Assembly: GCA_963663265.2 (NCBI GenBank)
Contig: CAXXXM010000002.1
Coordinates: 434,001-498,000 of the forward strand
Length of the DNA stretch: 64,000 bases
From: JAEXOD01 sp963663265
GTDB lineage: Bacteria; Bacteroidota; Ignavibacteria; Ignavibacteriales; Melioribacteraceae
Reading direction: 5' to 3'
Part shown: positions 47,935-55,700 of the stretch, one piece after another
Layout: each line of letters begins with the position of its first letter
Numbering within the stretch: the stretch's first letter is position 1
Notes under the pieces: model-generated
The model's input: the letters and a program-made list of their open reading frames with translations, nothing else
Database searches by the model: none
What the model was told of the DNA's origin: nothing
Made by a program: the position numbers and the translations under genes

Positions 47935-48875
47935 TTATATCTATCCATACTTTTTTCTACTTTGTTAATTACAGCTTTTAAATCATATCCGGTTTGTTTA
48001 AATTCAACCTTAGGCATAATTAAGTTAACATCAATTGAATTTGAAGTCCCGTAAAAGGCTTTATTATTGGGCAAACTTTTGTTAGTATAAATTGCAGGCA
48101 TTGCTAAATCATCACCAAACAAACCACCACCAAAAAAAGGGATTTCACCACTTATTACTCTATCAAATCCCGAAAATAGCGTACGGAATATTATTGATTT
48201 TAACACAACTTCGGTAAATGTTTTTAATAAATTTTGAGCTAAAGAATTCACTTTTTCAAGAGGCATTATGCTTGCAGTTATTGATGATGCAAATGAATAA
48301 CCGGCTGATATATAACCACGTCTAACTGATTTTTCTACAATATCATTATTTGAAAAACCGATATTGCTATTTTGCACATTATCATAGATTGGCACACTTT
48401 CAACTGGTGAACTATTTACATTAAGTTTTCCTGTATACCCCATATTATTAAAAGGAATTTCTTTAATTGTATATTGATTAAGTTCTTCTTCTAATGATTT
48501 TAATTTTTCATTAAGCAGTATTCTTTCGCGTATACTGTTATTACCCAATTGCATTACTTGCGATAAACTTTGATATTTATTCTTTATTTCATCGTCACTT
48601 AAAATTAAATTGCTCTTTAGATTATTTATATCATAATTTAGTAATGATATAGTTTCAGAAATATCTTTTGCCAATCGATTAATACTTACCGGAGTTGTAG
48701 AATCTTCAGTAAATTGTTTAATCCAGTCGGTAATTGCATTTATTTTACTTAAATCTAAACCGGATATATCATTTTGTATTTCGGTAAAGGTATTCCCCGT
48801 TAAAATACTAAGTTGTTTTAGTTTTTCATTTAATTCATCAATATCAGCTTGTACATATTTTTTGTTTTCGTTCAT
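47931..48875 (-). CDS. Putative short tape-measure protein
   Basis: A 314-residue protein. The first 150 residues are strongly helical and coiled-coil-like (Asn/Glu/Lys/Leu-rich), and a hydrophobic stretch (about 190-240: YISAGYSFASSITASIMP and the following FTEVVLKSIIF) precedes a Gly-rich end. This layout and its place after two small chaperone-like genes suggest a tape measure. At 314 residues it is far shorter than in most long-tailed phages, which would mean a very short tail. The C-terminus has no lysozyme or peptidase domain. The family is not recognised. Confidence 0.5.
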   Translation of the reverse strand: MNENKKYVQADIDELNEKLKQLSILTGNTFTEIQNDISGLDLSKINAITDWIKQFTEDSTTPVSINRLAKDISETISLLNYDINNLKSNLILSDDEIKNKYQSLSQVMQLGNNSIRERILLNEKLKSLEEELNQYTIKEIPFNNMGYTGKLNVNSSPVESVPIYDNVQNSNIGFSNNDIVEKSVRRGYISAGYSFASSITASIMPLEKVNSLAQNLLKTFTEVVLKSIIFRTLFSGFDRVISGEIPFFGGGLFGDDLAMPAIYTNKSLPNNKAFYGTSNSIDVNLIMPKVEFKQTGYDLKAVINKVEKSMDRYK

Positions 48876-48876
48876 T

Positions 48877-49152
48877 TTAGTTCCGATTTTTAATTGTTGA
48901 AATTAAATGGAGTTTTTGATTTAATATTTCTCTTCTTTTTTCATATTCAAAAACAAACACTCTTTTTAAGTTTGTTTTGGTTATTATTAGTGCTTCATTA
49001 AAATTATTTCCACTTAAAAAGGATAAATAATTTTCTTTATAATCCGAAATATCAGAGGTGAAAACTTTTTCGTTTTCACCATAAACCAAGTTTCTGTATT
49101 CCTTTTCAACAACAGCTTCATGTTTTTTTAATTCGTCAAAAGCTGTTGTCAT
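48877..49152 (-). CDS. Small phage-cluster protein, possible tail assembly chaperone partner
   Basis: A 91-residue, highly charged helical protein with no signal or membrane segment. Its ATG overlaps the stop of the preceding gene by four bases (ATGA), and one base separates it from the tape-measure candidate. Two small genes just upstream of the tape measure usually encode tail assembly chaperones (lambda G and GT), often with a frameshift; here they are separate frames. The family is not recognised. Confidence 0.45.
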   Translation of the reverse strand: MTTAFDELKKHEAVVEKEYRNLVYGENEKVFTSDISDYKENYLSFLSGNNFNEALIITKTNLKRVFVFEYEKRREILNQKLHLISTIKNRN

Positions 49153-49427
49153 ACTGCTAAAAAATCGTTTCTTCCTTTAATAATATCCTCTTTAATAATT
49201 TTTTTAATATCGCTTAACTTGCCCCGCTTAAAATCAAAGGTTTTAACTTCAATTTGTTTGTTTATCGGTTCAAGTACAATACTAAGTATCCCGTTTATAT
49301 CTAAGTTAATGTCTGATACGGCATTGAGCGAACTGACCAATAATTCATCTTCTTCCCATGTTAAATCGCCATAATTTTTCAGCTTAAACTTTTCATTATT
49401 TATTTCATATATTTGTTTGTTTTCCAT
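49149..49427 (-). CDS. Small phage-cluster protein, possible tail assembly chaperone
   Basis: A 92-residue acidic protein (MENKQIYEINNEKFKLKNYG, then EEDELLVSSLNAV). I place the start at ATG 49427, which has GGAG six bases upstream; the frame is open to 49520, but that would lie inside the glycosyltransferase-like gene. The size, charge and position upstream of the tape-measure candidate fit a chaperone of the gpG type. No similarity is certain. Confidence 0.48.
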   Translation of the reverse strand: MENKQIYEINNEKFKLKNYGDLTWEEDELLVSSLNAVSDINLDINGILSIVLEPINKQIEVKTFDFKRGKLSDIKKIIKEDIIKGRNDFLAV

Positions 49428-49428
49428 T

Positions 49429-50277
49429 TTAACTCCAACTGTTTGTTGCAATATTTGTAAGTTTGTTATTGTGTAAAGCATCAATAATGCTCTTAAATAT
49501 ATCAGGGAATAACATTTCAAGTTTATTTTTAACTAAATGTGTAATAATATTACTCCCTTTTTGTTGTTGTAAATGAGTATAGCCTTTATTGACTGAATCA
49601 ACTCTGTTTTGAAGATATAATTCCGGTGTTTTATTTTGAACAGATAAACATAACGCCATAAGCCATCTTTCATATAATAAGTACAAATCAAGTTTAATGT
49701 CAGGATAGTTTTGGTTAATAAAATCAATTAAATCTTTAGCCTTACCGCAATAATATTTAATAAATTGGATGTCAGTTCCTCCCACAATTCCGGTATTAAA
49801 ACCATAATTTAAACTAATTTCTCTATTAATAAATATTTCATCGGCAAAACCGGATGTTTCAAGGTCGCTAATATATTGTGCGAATAGTTCAGAATATTCC
49901 CCTTGCGAAAATCCTTCGTAAGATTGTAAAATAATACCCGCATTGGAATTAATTTGGTTAAACAAAAACACATCCGGTTCAATATAAACAAAAGGCTCTG
50001 TCTGTAAATCCATAGCATATATTTTGGGATATAAAAACAAATTTTTATTAACATTTGGCGATGTATTAAAATTTAACATAACTTCATCAAATGGAAGTTT
50101 TAATATGTCATACAAAAGTTCTTTCCCTTTATCATCCGTTACTAAAATTACTTTTGTAAAATGTTTTTTTGCAAGCGAAACAGATAATCCCCAGCTAAAG
50201 AAAAAATTAGTATAGTTAACTGCCAATTTATCTTCAAACAAAAAGGATTTACTGTTAAAAGAATATACAGCATTCAT
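49429..50277 (-). CDS. Glycosyltransferase-like protein (DUF6734-like) inside the virion operon
   Basis: A 282-residue protein with the pattern of a nucleotide-sugar transferase: FFFSWGLSVSLAKKHFTKVILVTDD at the start, KLPFDEVMLNF, then YPKIYAMDLQTEPFVYIEPD with the acidic strand end where GT-A enzymes bind metal, and FNTGIVGGTDIQFIKYY. I know this arrangement from DUF6734 proteins of Bacteroidota, which are thought to be glycosyltransferases. It is co-transcribed with tail genes on both sides with almost no spacing, which is not expected of cellular glycan genes. It might glycosylate the tail or alter host surface sugars. Activity is unproven. Confidence 0.65.
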   Translation of the reverse strand: MNAVYSFNSKSFLFEDKLAVNYTNFFFSWGLSVSLAKKHFTKVILVTDDKGKELLYDILKLPFDEVMLNFNTSPNVNKNLFLYPKIYAMDLQTEPFVYIEPDVFLFNQINSNAGIILQSYEGFSQGEYSELFAQYISDLETSGFADEIFINREISLNYGFNTGIVGGTDIQFIKYYCGKAKDLIDFINQNYPDIKLDLYLLYERWLMALCLSVQNKTPELYLQNRVDSVNKGYTHLQQQKGSNIITHLVKNKLEMLFPDIFKSIIDALHNNKLTNIATNSWS

Positions 50278-50286
50278 TTTATTCCC

Positions 50287-50799
50287 CTATAATAAGTTTT
50301 CAATTCCAATTGTATCAATACCGGGATTAATAGTAATTTGTAATGATTCTGTTTCCCAAGGTTCAGCCAAATTTCCATAAGGATTTCCATCAATTACATC
50401 CCTTATTTTATTAACATGCTTTGACCCAGAAATTACTATTGGAGATTTATTTTCACCAATTGAAAATTCACCGCCAATATTTAATCTTACATTTTTTATG
50501 TATATGTTTAATGGGTATAAATTCAAGGTACATGTTTTGTTAATTAGTTTTTCATATTCATATAACGAATAAAACTGTAAAGCTTTAATTTCAAAACTAA
50601 AATCGTAACCTACTTGAATTGTTGATTTATTTATCAACGTAATTTTATCAGGGGGAAATTTTAATTTAATACTCCCTTCATCAACAAAACCGGCATCTAC
50701 CGATTCTTGTCCGTCTTCAACAATAATTATAATTTTTTCAAGAGCTTTAGATAATATTCTTTTCTCTTTACTTCCAATATTTGCATTTATTAAACTCAT
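50287..50799 (-). CDS. Putative tail tube/virion structural protein
   Basis: A 170-residue beta-rich protein (VDEGSIKLKFPPDKITLIN, then VQVGYDFSFEIKALQF-type strands) without signal or membrane segments. Its place after the gp37-like and lysis genes and before the chaperone candidates fits a tail tube or a tube-baseplate linker. The tube-like role is inferred; the family is not recognised. Confidence 0.45.
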   Translation of the reverse strand: MSLINANIGSKEKRILSKALEKIIIIVEDGQESVDAGFVDEGSIKLKFPPDKITLINKSTIQVGYDFSFEIKALQFYSLYEYEKLINKTCTLNLYPLNIYIKNVRLNIGGEFSIGENKSPIVISGSKHVNKIRDVIDGNPYGNLAEPWETESLQITINPGIDTIGIENLL

Positions 50800-50812
50800 A
50801 AATATTACTCCT

Positions 50813-51376
50813 CTATTTTGTTAATTTGTAAACTATACCAAAGCCTATTCCATAATCAATGTTTTTGTTATTTATTATTCCTCCCGCAAAAATTCCCAAT
50901 CCAAAATTCTTAAAAAATCCACGTTCATTTTCTTTAATAATATTAGTTACTGTTTCTTTTTCAAACGTGTCGTAACTAATGTTTTTAATTTTATAATTAG
51001 TTTCAAAATATGCATAACTGCTGATTGGTTTGTCGCTTATTAATTTAGTATTAAGTTCAACTATTCCCCTCTGTCTTCCTAAAGAATCACTTATATTAAT
51101 AGATGTATCGGTTTCTGCCATATATTGGTAATGTATTAAAGTATCAATATTATTTAACGTATCAATTAACACATTGTTGTACTTGTTAATTAGTTTAATT
51201 ACCGGTTTTGTTTTTATTGTTCCTTTTGAAGCTGTTATGTTACATTTAACACATGTTTCTTTTTTAACAACAGTTTTAGTTACCACATTATTTTTACTAA
51301 AAGCCGTTAACCAATAAACAAAAGAACTAACAAGCAGAAGAACAACAATTACTGCTGCAATTTTTACTTTATTCAT
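50813..51376 (-). CDS. Small single-pass membrane protein, possible spanin-like lysis protein
   Basis: A 187-residue protein with an N-terminal membrane helix (about 6-25) after a short basic start, and a polar extracytoplasmic part that contains a CVKC pair (about 42-45). The C-terminal end (FGLGIFAGGIINNKNIDYGIGFGIVYKLTK) is Gly-rich and strand-like. It lies six bases after the amidase gene, where Rz-like spanins or DUF6808-type proteins of Bacteroidota phages are found. I infer a lysis-related role, not proven. Confidence 0.5.
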   Translation of the reverse strand: MNKVKIAAVIVVLLLVSSFVYWLTAFSKNNVVTKTVVKKETCVKCNITASKGTIKTKPVIKLINKYNNVLIDTLNNIDTLIHYQYMAETDTSINISDSLGRQRGIVELNTKLISDKPISSYAYFETNYKIKNISYDTFEKETVTNIIKENERGFFKNFGLGIFAGGIINNKNIDYGIGFGIVYKLTK

Positions 51377-51382
51377 ACAGCC

Positions 51383-52000
51383 CTATTCCCCAAGTTTTTG
51401 CTGTAACAAATTAAGATTTAATGCCGGTGAAATATCTGTTTTATCTGCCCTTACATTACAATGCGAAATAATACCACAAAATTTTTTAAGCAGATTAATA
51501 TCATAATTTAAGTGTGTACATACTTTAGCAGGAATATTAAACTTGATAGTCAATAACTTTAATAATTGCACTAACGAATCGAATTGTTTATTAGAATACT
51601 TAGCCCAATAATTATTATTACGCCAATTAAACTCATATACTTCACCCACGTATTTATTTTTGTTATTAAACCAATAAAAGTCATTTTCTAATTTGGTTAA
51701 ACAGCCTTCATTTACTAATTCAATTCCAATACTATTAATGTTATGTATTTTTGATATTTTCCCTCCTAAATGATATGACCAATATTTAGGATCAAAATAT
51801 TCATAAACAGTACCATCCTTATCAATTACATATGCAACAGCAACTTTTACTCCATCTTGGCTCCACCAGTTAAATACGCTGCTTTCGGTTGCTGATACAG
51901 TATGATGTAATACAATATGTGTTTTTGTTTTCATACCATATTTTTCATATTCTAATTTATTATATTCTGTATTTGGCAAAGGTTTTTTAATTATTTTCAT
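51383..52000 (-). CDS. N-acetylmuramoyl-L-alanine amidase (endolysin type)
   Basis: A 205-residue Amidase_2/PGRP-fold enzyme that cuts between MurNAc and L-Ala in peptidoglycan. The zinc site is shown by IVLHHTVSATES (His 32/33), and the C-terminal ISHCNVRADKTDISPALN block (His 180 and the following Lys/Asp, as in T7 lysozyme). NSIGIELVNEG is also typical. There is no signal peptide, so release would need a holin. I chose ATG 52000, with GGAG nine bases upstream, over the TTG at 52015 that overlaps the upstream stop. Confidence 0.9.
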   Translation of the reverse strand: MKIIKKPLPNTEYNKLEYEKYGMKTKTHIVLHHTVSATESSVFNWWSQDGVKVAVAYVIDKDGTVYEYFDPKYWSYHLGGKISKIHNINSIGIELVNEGCLTKLENDFYWFNNKNKYVGEVYEFNWRNNNYWAKYSNKQFDSLVQLLKLLTIKFNIPAKVCTHLNYDINLLKKFCGIISHCNVRADKTDISPALNLNLLQQKLGE

Positions 52001-52001
52001 T

Positions 52002-52445
52002 TTATTTATCTCCAATTACCTTTAATTTTACAGGCACATTAAATGTTATGGCAAAATTTCTGTTATAGATATTATCATCATCAAGCTGTTCTGCCGATAA
52101 AGGAATAATACATTCGTTTTCTTGCGATTCTATTAGTTTTAGACCGGATAAAGAACTAATCACAAAGTCTATATAAAACAAAACCGTTTCTGTACAACTT
52201 GATTTAAAAACCCCTAATGCAGTTACAATTATGTTACGAGGTAATGTTATAATATTTTTATTGTTAAAAATATTTTTACCATAACTTTCTCCCCTATAAA
52301 CCAAAAAGAGGGTACCGTTTACATTTAGATTTTTATAATCAGTAGTTTTGACAATTTCCACGCTAAACCTTTTTTCAATTGGAAGTTCGCTTAAACTTTT
52401 TTGCAGACTATTTTTTATTGTAGTTAGTGTTTCTTCAATGCTCAT
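52002..52445 (-). CDS. Mu gp37-like protein (DUF1834 type)
   Basis: A 147-residue protein starting MSIEETLTTIKNSLQ. The pattern SLSELPIEKRFSVEIV, then VNGTLFLVYRGESYG, a strand ending in VTALGVFKS, and a C-terminal NRNFAITFNVPVKLK matches the DUF1834 (Mu gp37) layout, a head-tail junction or tail-terminator-like protein. The start is ATG 52445, directly after the stop of the gp36-like gene. Its neighbours support this. Confidence 0.68.
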   Translation of the reverse strand: MSIEETLTTIKNSLQKSLSELPIEKRFSVEIVKTTDYKNLNVNGTLFLVYRGESYGKNIFNNKNIITLPRNIIVTALGVFKSSCTETVLFYIDFVISSLSGLKLIESQENECIIPLSAEQLDDDNIYNRNFAITFNVPVKLKVIGDK

Positions 52446-52446
52446 A

Positions 52447-52902
52447 TTAAAATTTCCCCAACAAATTACCTGTAAATAATTTATCATTTTCTGTTTTGTT
52501 TGTAATATATTCAGCATTTATACTTTCAGCAGAAATTTGAATTAAATGGCGTTTCCCTTCAGCAATATCCTTTAATTGGGAAATACGCATTTGATAAAGG
52601 GAAAGAATGGAATCAGGAATCGCTTGATTTAATCTTCGCTTATACAAATAATAAATGGTTAAATCTTTACAAATTATATTTAATATTGCCGGCGTATCTG
52701 CTTGAGGAAACTCTTCCATATTGGTTAAGAAAAAATTCATTTCTATTTCAGCATTTCGTATTTGTTTTAATACCCTATCCAAATAAATACTTTCAGGCAT
52801 AAACAAATTAATTTCATCAGGATTTATATTTTCATCATTTACCAATTCTTTAATAATTGGAAGCGACATATCTTTAACTAAATCTTCAATTGTACAATAC
52901 AT
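52447..52902 (-). CDS. Mu gp36-like head completion protein (DUF1320 type)
   Basis: A 151-residue protein. MYCTIEDLVKDM at the start, the RVLKQIRNAEIEMNFFL helix, PAILNIICKDLTIYYLYKRR and IPDSILSLYQMRISQLKDIAEG match the DUF1320 (Mu gp36) pattern in order and spacing. These proteins sit at the head-tail connector. It follows the capsid gene by 52 bases, as gp36 follows the capsid in Mu. Confidence 0.8.
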   Translation of the reverse strand: MYCTIEDLVKDMSLPIIKELVNDENINPDEINLFMPESIYLDRVLKQIRNAEIEMNFFLTNMEEFPQADTPAILNIICKDLTIYYLYKRRLNQAIPDSILSLYQMRISQLKDIAEGKRHLIQISAESINAEYITNKTENDKLFTGNLLGKF

Positions 52903-52953
52903 AATTTCAGTCTCGCTTAATAAGTGAAGGGGTTCCCCCCTTCTATTAACAGA

Positions 52954-53877
52954 TTAACCAATTACAATTCCTTTTAATACCGCAACTGCACGTGTGTTAA
53001 GCAAACATAAATCGGCATCTAATTCAACATTATCAGTATAATGATTTCCAACTAAACCCAAATCATCAATATTTAATCCGTTGCTTGTGCCAATTGTTAA
53101 GTCTTTCTTTTCACCAAATCTAACTGCATAAATTGAAGTAGCATTAGAATATTCGCCAATTGTTTCGTTAGCCGGAATTATCAAATTCCCTGCTGCATTA
53201 TAACCACCGGTTCTAATAGGAATGCCTCCAAAGAAAGGGATTAACAATCCAAAATCGTTTTTCTGCCAGTTTATGTATTCTGCTGCAATAGTAGTTAAAC
53301 GTGTCCAAGCATCTTCATTCATATATAATACTTGAGCACCTCCATCAACTTTAGAAATAAGTTTACGCAATGATTCAATAAATTTTTGTTGCGATAATTT
53401 TGCGTCATTGCTATTCCCCATTTCAATTAACAAACCTTCATCCGCTCCATAAATAACCTGCGAACCGGGAATAATTGTATTTAAGCCATTCCACGATTTA
53501 TTATTTAAGTTAGCATTTCCATTAAAAAACTCATGTTGAAAGTTTTTACCAAACTCTTCAGCAAAGTTTATTAATTGACGTGCTCGTTCGGAAGGAATAT
53601 CACCGGCTCTTCTTTCGTGTGCCTTATCAATTTCAACTTTATCGCCAAATATTTTAAGGTTAACACTTCCAAATTGAGGATTAACTGTATTGCCTGCCCA
53701 GTTATCATTTAAGGCTCTAAATTGTCCCCCTGCTGCTGTTGCCTTTTTACGCGGCATATCGCTGTTTCCAACAATTTTATAAAACTCGGCATATTCTAAA
53801 ATTGATGAATACTTTGTCATGCTGTTAATAAATGAGTTTGTTTTAACATCATTTTTTGATACTTCATTAAGTTTCAT
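52954..53877 (-). CDS. Major capsid protein (HK97 fold)
   Basis: A 307-residue protein with features of phage capsid proteins: an N-terminal arm (about 1-45), KATAAGGQFRALNDNWAGN, VEIDKAHERRAGDIPSERAR, EFFNGNANLNNKSWNGLNT, the LYMNEDAWTRLTTIA helix of the P domain, and GIPIRTGGYNAAGN. The Gly-rich C-terminal strands end in AVAVLKGIVIG. It lies 13 bases after the protease gene, in Mu gene order I-T. The shell would be built of this one protein. Confidence 0.85.
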   Translation of the reverse strand: MKLNEVSKNDVKTNSFINSMTKYSSILEYAEFYKIVGNSDMPRKKATAAGGQFRALNDNWAGNTVNPQFGSVNLKIFGDKVEIDKAHERRAGDIPSERARQLINFAEEFGKNFQHEFFNGNANLNNKSWNGLNTIIPGSQVIYGADEGLLIEMGNSNDAKLSQQKFIESLRKLISKVDGGAQVLYMNEDAWTRLTTIAAEYINWQKNDFGLLIPFFGGIPIRTGGYNAAGNLIIPANETIGEYSNATSIYAVRFGEKKDLTIGTSNGLNIDDLGLVGNHYTDNVELDADLCLLNTRAVAVLKGIVIG

Positions 53878-53890
53878 ATTTTTACTCCTG

Positions 53891-54736
53891 TTATTTATAG
53901 GTTTCGGCTAATAATTCTAATGTTGTTTGTTTTGTGGTAATTTGTTGTTTTGTTATTATTTCTGAAAACTCAATCCTTCTATCTAATTGATTAAGTGTTT
54001 TAATTATAACTGCCTCTGCTGTTGAACCAAATTCTGAAAAGTCATTTAAGTTTTCTGCTTCTTTTTGTAATGCTGCTATTTTATTCTTTTCAACCGGTGA
54101 TATTTTTCCGTCAAATACCAATTGTTCCAACTTATTACAAAATGATTTTTCATTATTTATTTCATCACCAACTATATCTTTATTTGAATTGTACTTTTTA
54201 CCATTATCTTCATTCCCAATTGACATCTTTTCAATTTGTTTATTAATAAGCTCCAATTCTGCTTGAATTCTTAAAATATCTTGGCTTTCTTCTATTTCCT
54301 CCTCAATTGAATCAATTTCCAATCCATTAAATGAATAGATACTGCATTCCTCCGGTTCTGAAAAGTTATACTCTCCTAAATTTTTTACAGCAGCTTTTAC
54401 CCCCTTTGGTAAAAATCCAAAATGATTTATTGAACCATCATTATTTATTGAAATACTCCTTTCCGGAAAATCACCATTGTTTACTAATTCTTTAAATGTA
54501 TCAGCTACAATACTTGGCAATGCAAATAATGTATCGTTAACTCTTTGTACCTTATCAACATATCCTACAATTGGCAGGTTAGTTTTGGGATGACCAATAA
54601 CAATAGGACGCTTATTATTTATCATTAAGCTGTTATAATTAGTTACAATTTTGTCCAACTCGTCATTTGTCCATTCTTTTTCTCTTCCTAACGAATCGGT
54701 CTGTTTACCTGACTTGAAAAATGGGATCCATTTCAT
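53891..54736 (-). CDS. Prohead protease with scaffold region (Mu gpI-like)
   Basis: A 281-residue protein. The first 130 residues follow the Mu I-type protease: WIPFFKSGKQTDSLGREKEW, then VIGHPKTNLPIVGYVDKV, FPERSISINN and HFGFLPKGVKAAVKNLGEY. The rest (about 140-281) is charged and coiled-coil-like, as in the scaffold part of fused protease/scaffold genes. It would assemble and then clear the scaffold during capsid maturation. It is the first gene of the leftward virion operon. Confidence 0.82.
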   Translation of the reverse strand: MKWIPFFKSGKQTDSLGREKEWTNDELDKIVTNYNSLMINNKRPIVIGHPKTNLPIVGYVDKVQRVNDTLFALPSIVADTFKELVNNGDFPERSISINNDGSINHFGFLPKGVKAAVKNLGEYNFSEPEECSIYSFNGLEIDSIEEEIEESQDILRIQAELELINKQIEKMSIGNEDNGKKYNSNKDIVGDEINNEKSFCNKLEQLVFDGKISPVEKNKIAALQKEAENLNDFSEFGSTAEAVIIKTLNQLDRRIEFSEIITKQQITTKQTTLELLAETYK

Positions 54737-54952
54737 ATTGTTTCTCCAGTTTGTTAAAATTTACGGTGTAAAGCTAAGTTGATTAAATTACTTGCTCAAA
54801 GGAATCGTTCAGGGAATTAATTGCGGATTAGTTCCATAACAGTTTCAATAAATCATTCATGGAATAATTCACTAAACCGTTCCATGAATAAGTTACAAGA
54901 CAATAACTAAATGAATCCATAATTTTACCCTCATAATTTAGTGAGGTTAGTA
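54737..54952. promoter_or_regulatory. Divergent control region of the phage-like cluster
   Basis: This 216-base gap separates the leftward capsid/tail operon and the rightward packaging operon and should hold promoters for both. It contains ATTCATGGAA (54855-54864) and its perfect complement TTCCATGAAT (54880-54889) with a 15-base spacer, and a further TTCCAT half-site at 54832-54837. To the right, TTACAA (54893-54898) and CATAAT (54918-54923) form a weak promoter with a 19-base gap. GAGG (54943-54946) precedes the ATG at 54953. Confidence 0.7.
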
Positions 54953-55294
54953 ATGGAAGAAACTATAATAAAAACGGCGTTAACAAATGGTGGGATATCA
55001 GCTATCCTTTTTGTTATTTGGTTTTTTACAGTTAAGTATTTTGCCAAACAGCATGAAGATACTATTAAATCAAATCAAGTATTAATTGATAAAACTCTTG
55101 AACAAAACAGAGAGCAATTTTTTAAGGCTTTAGTTCAAAACCAAGATCAGCATAATACTGCACTATTACAAAATCAAAACACATTAGATAAACTGTTTTT
55201 AGTAATTCAAGAGGATATAAAATACAAATCCTTGTTAAATGATACTTTGGTTAAACTTGAAAGCAAAATTGAAAAACAATTTGAAAATTTTTGA
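54953..55294 (+). CDS. Holin-like small membrane protein (BhlA/UviB-like)
   Basis: A 113-residue protein starting MEETIIKTALTNGGISAI. One membrane helix (about 12-30) is followed by a long polar coiled coil rich in Gln/Asn/Lys. This resembles BhlA/UviB-type proteins, which have been tied to bacteriocin or phage lysis. I chose ATG 54953, with GAGG six bases upstream. It is the first gene of the rightward operon, ten bases before the small terminase, and is placed apart from the amidase in the other operon. The holin role is inference. Confidence 0.55.
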   Translation: MEETIIKTALTNGGISAILFVIWFFTVKYFAKQHEDTIKSNQVLIDKTLEQNREQFFKALVQNQDQHNTALLQNQNTLDKLFLVIQEDIKYKSLLNDTLVKLESKIEKQFENF

Positions 55295-55304
55295 GAGAAA
55301 ATAA

Positions 55305-55700
55305 ATGAATGATATAGAAAGAATTGAAGCGATGGAGTTTTATGTTGAAGTTGGATTAGGCATTAATACTATTTATCAATTGTTTGAACGTAAAATTAAA
55401 TTACGCACATTATACCAATGGCGTAAAGAAGATGATTGGGATAACTTAAGAGTTAAATATAAACTCCACGACATTCCATTAAAAGAAGAATTATATCAGC
55501 TTGTAAAAACTGCTATTGCACAGGCTAAATTAAATCCAACTCCCCCGCAAATATCAGCAGTCTCTAAAGTTTTATGGGCTTTATTAACCGCTGTAAAAGA
55601 AATTAAGGGGAATGATATATTAAATGATAATTCAAACAATACTAATACAATTACTAAATCAACTATTGAAAAAATTGAAAAAGAGATACTTGGTATATAA
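55305..55700 (+). CDS. Small terminase-like DNA-binding protein (Mu gp27-like)
   Basis: A 131-residue protein. The N-terminal 60 residues look like a helix-turn-helix: GLGINTIYQLFERKIKLRTL, then YQWRKEDDWDNLR, as in DUF1804/terminase small subunit proteins of Mu-like phages. A helical middle part and an Asn-rich tail follow. It would recognise DNA for packaging and bring in the large subunit, which starts one base inside its stop (ATGA-type overlap). Confidence 0.7.
   Translation: MNDIERIEAMEFYVEVGLGINTIYQLFERKIKLRTLYQWRKEDDWDNLRVKYKLHDIPLKEELYQLVKTAIAQAKLNPTPPQISAVSKVLWALLTAVKEIKGNDILNDNSNNTNTITKSTIEKIEKEILGI

Noticed and set aside
49149..49152. Programmed frameshift between the two chaperone-like genes
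   Set aside because: The four-base ATGA overlap is explained by coupled translation; no slippery heptamer was recognised at the joint.
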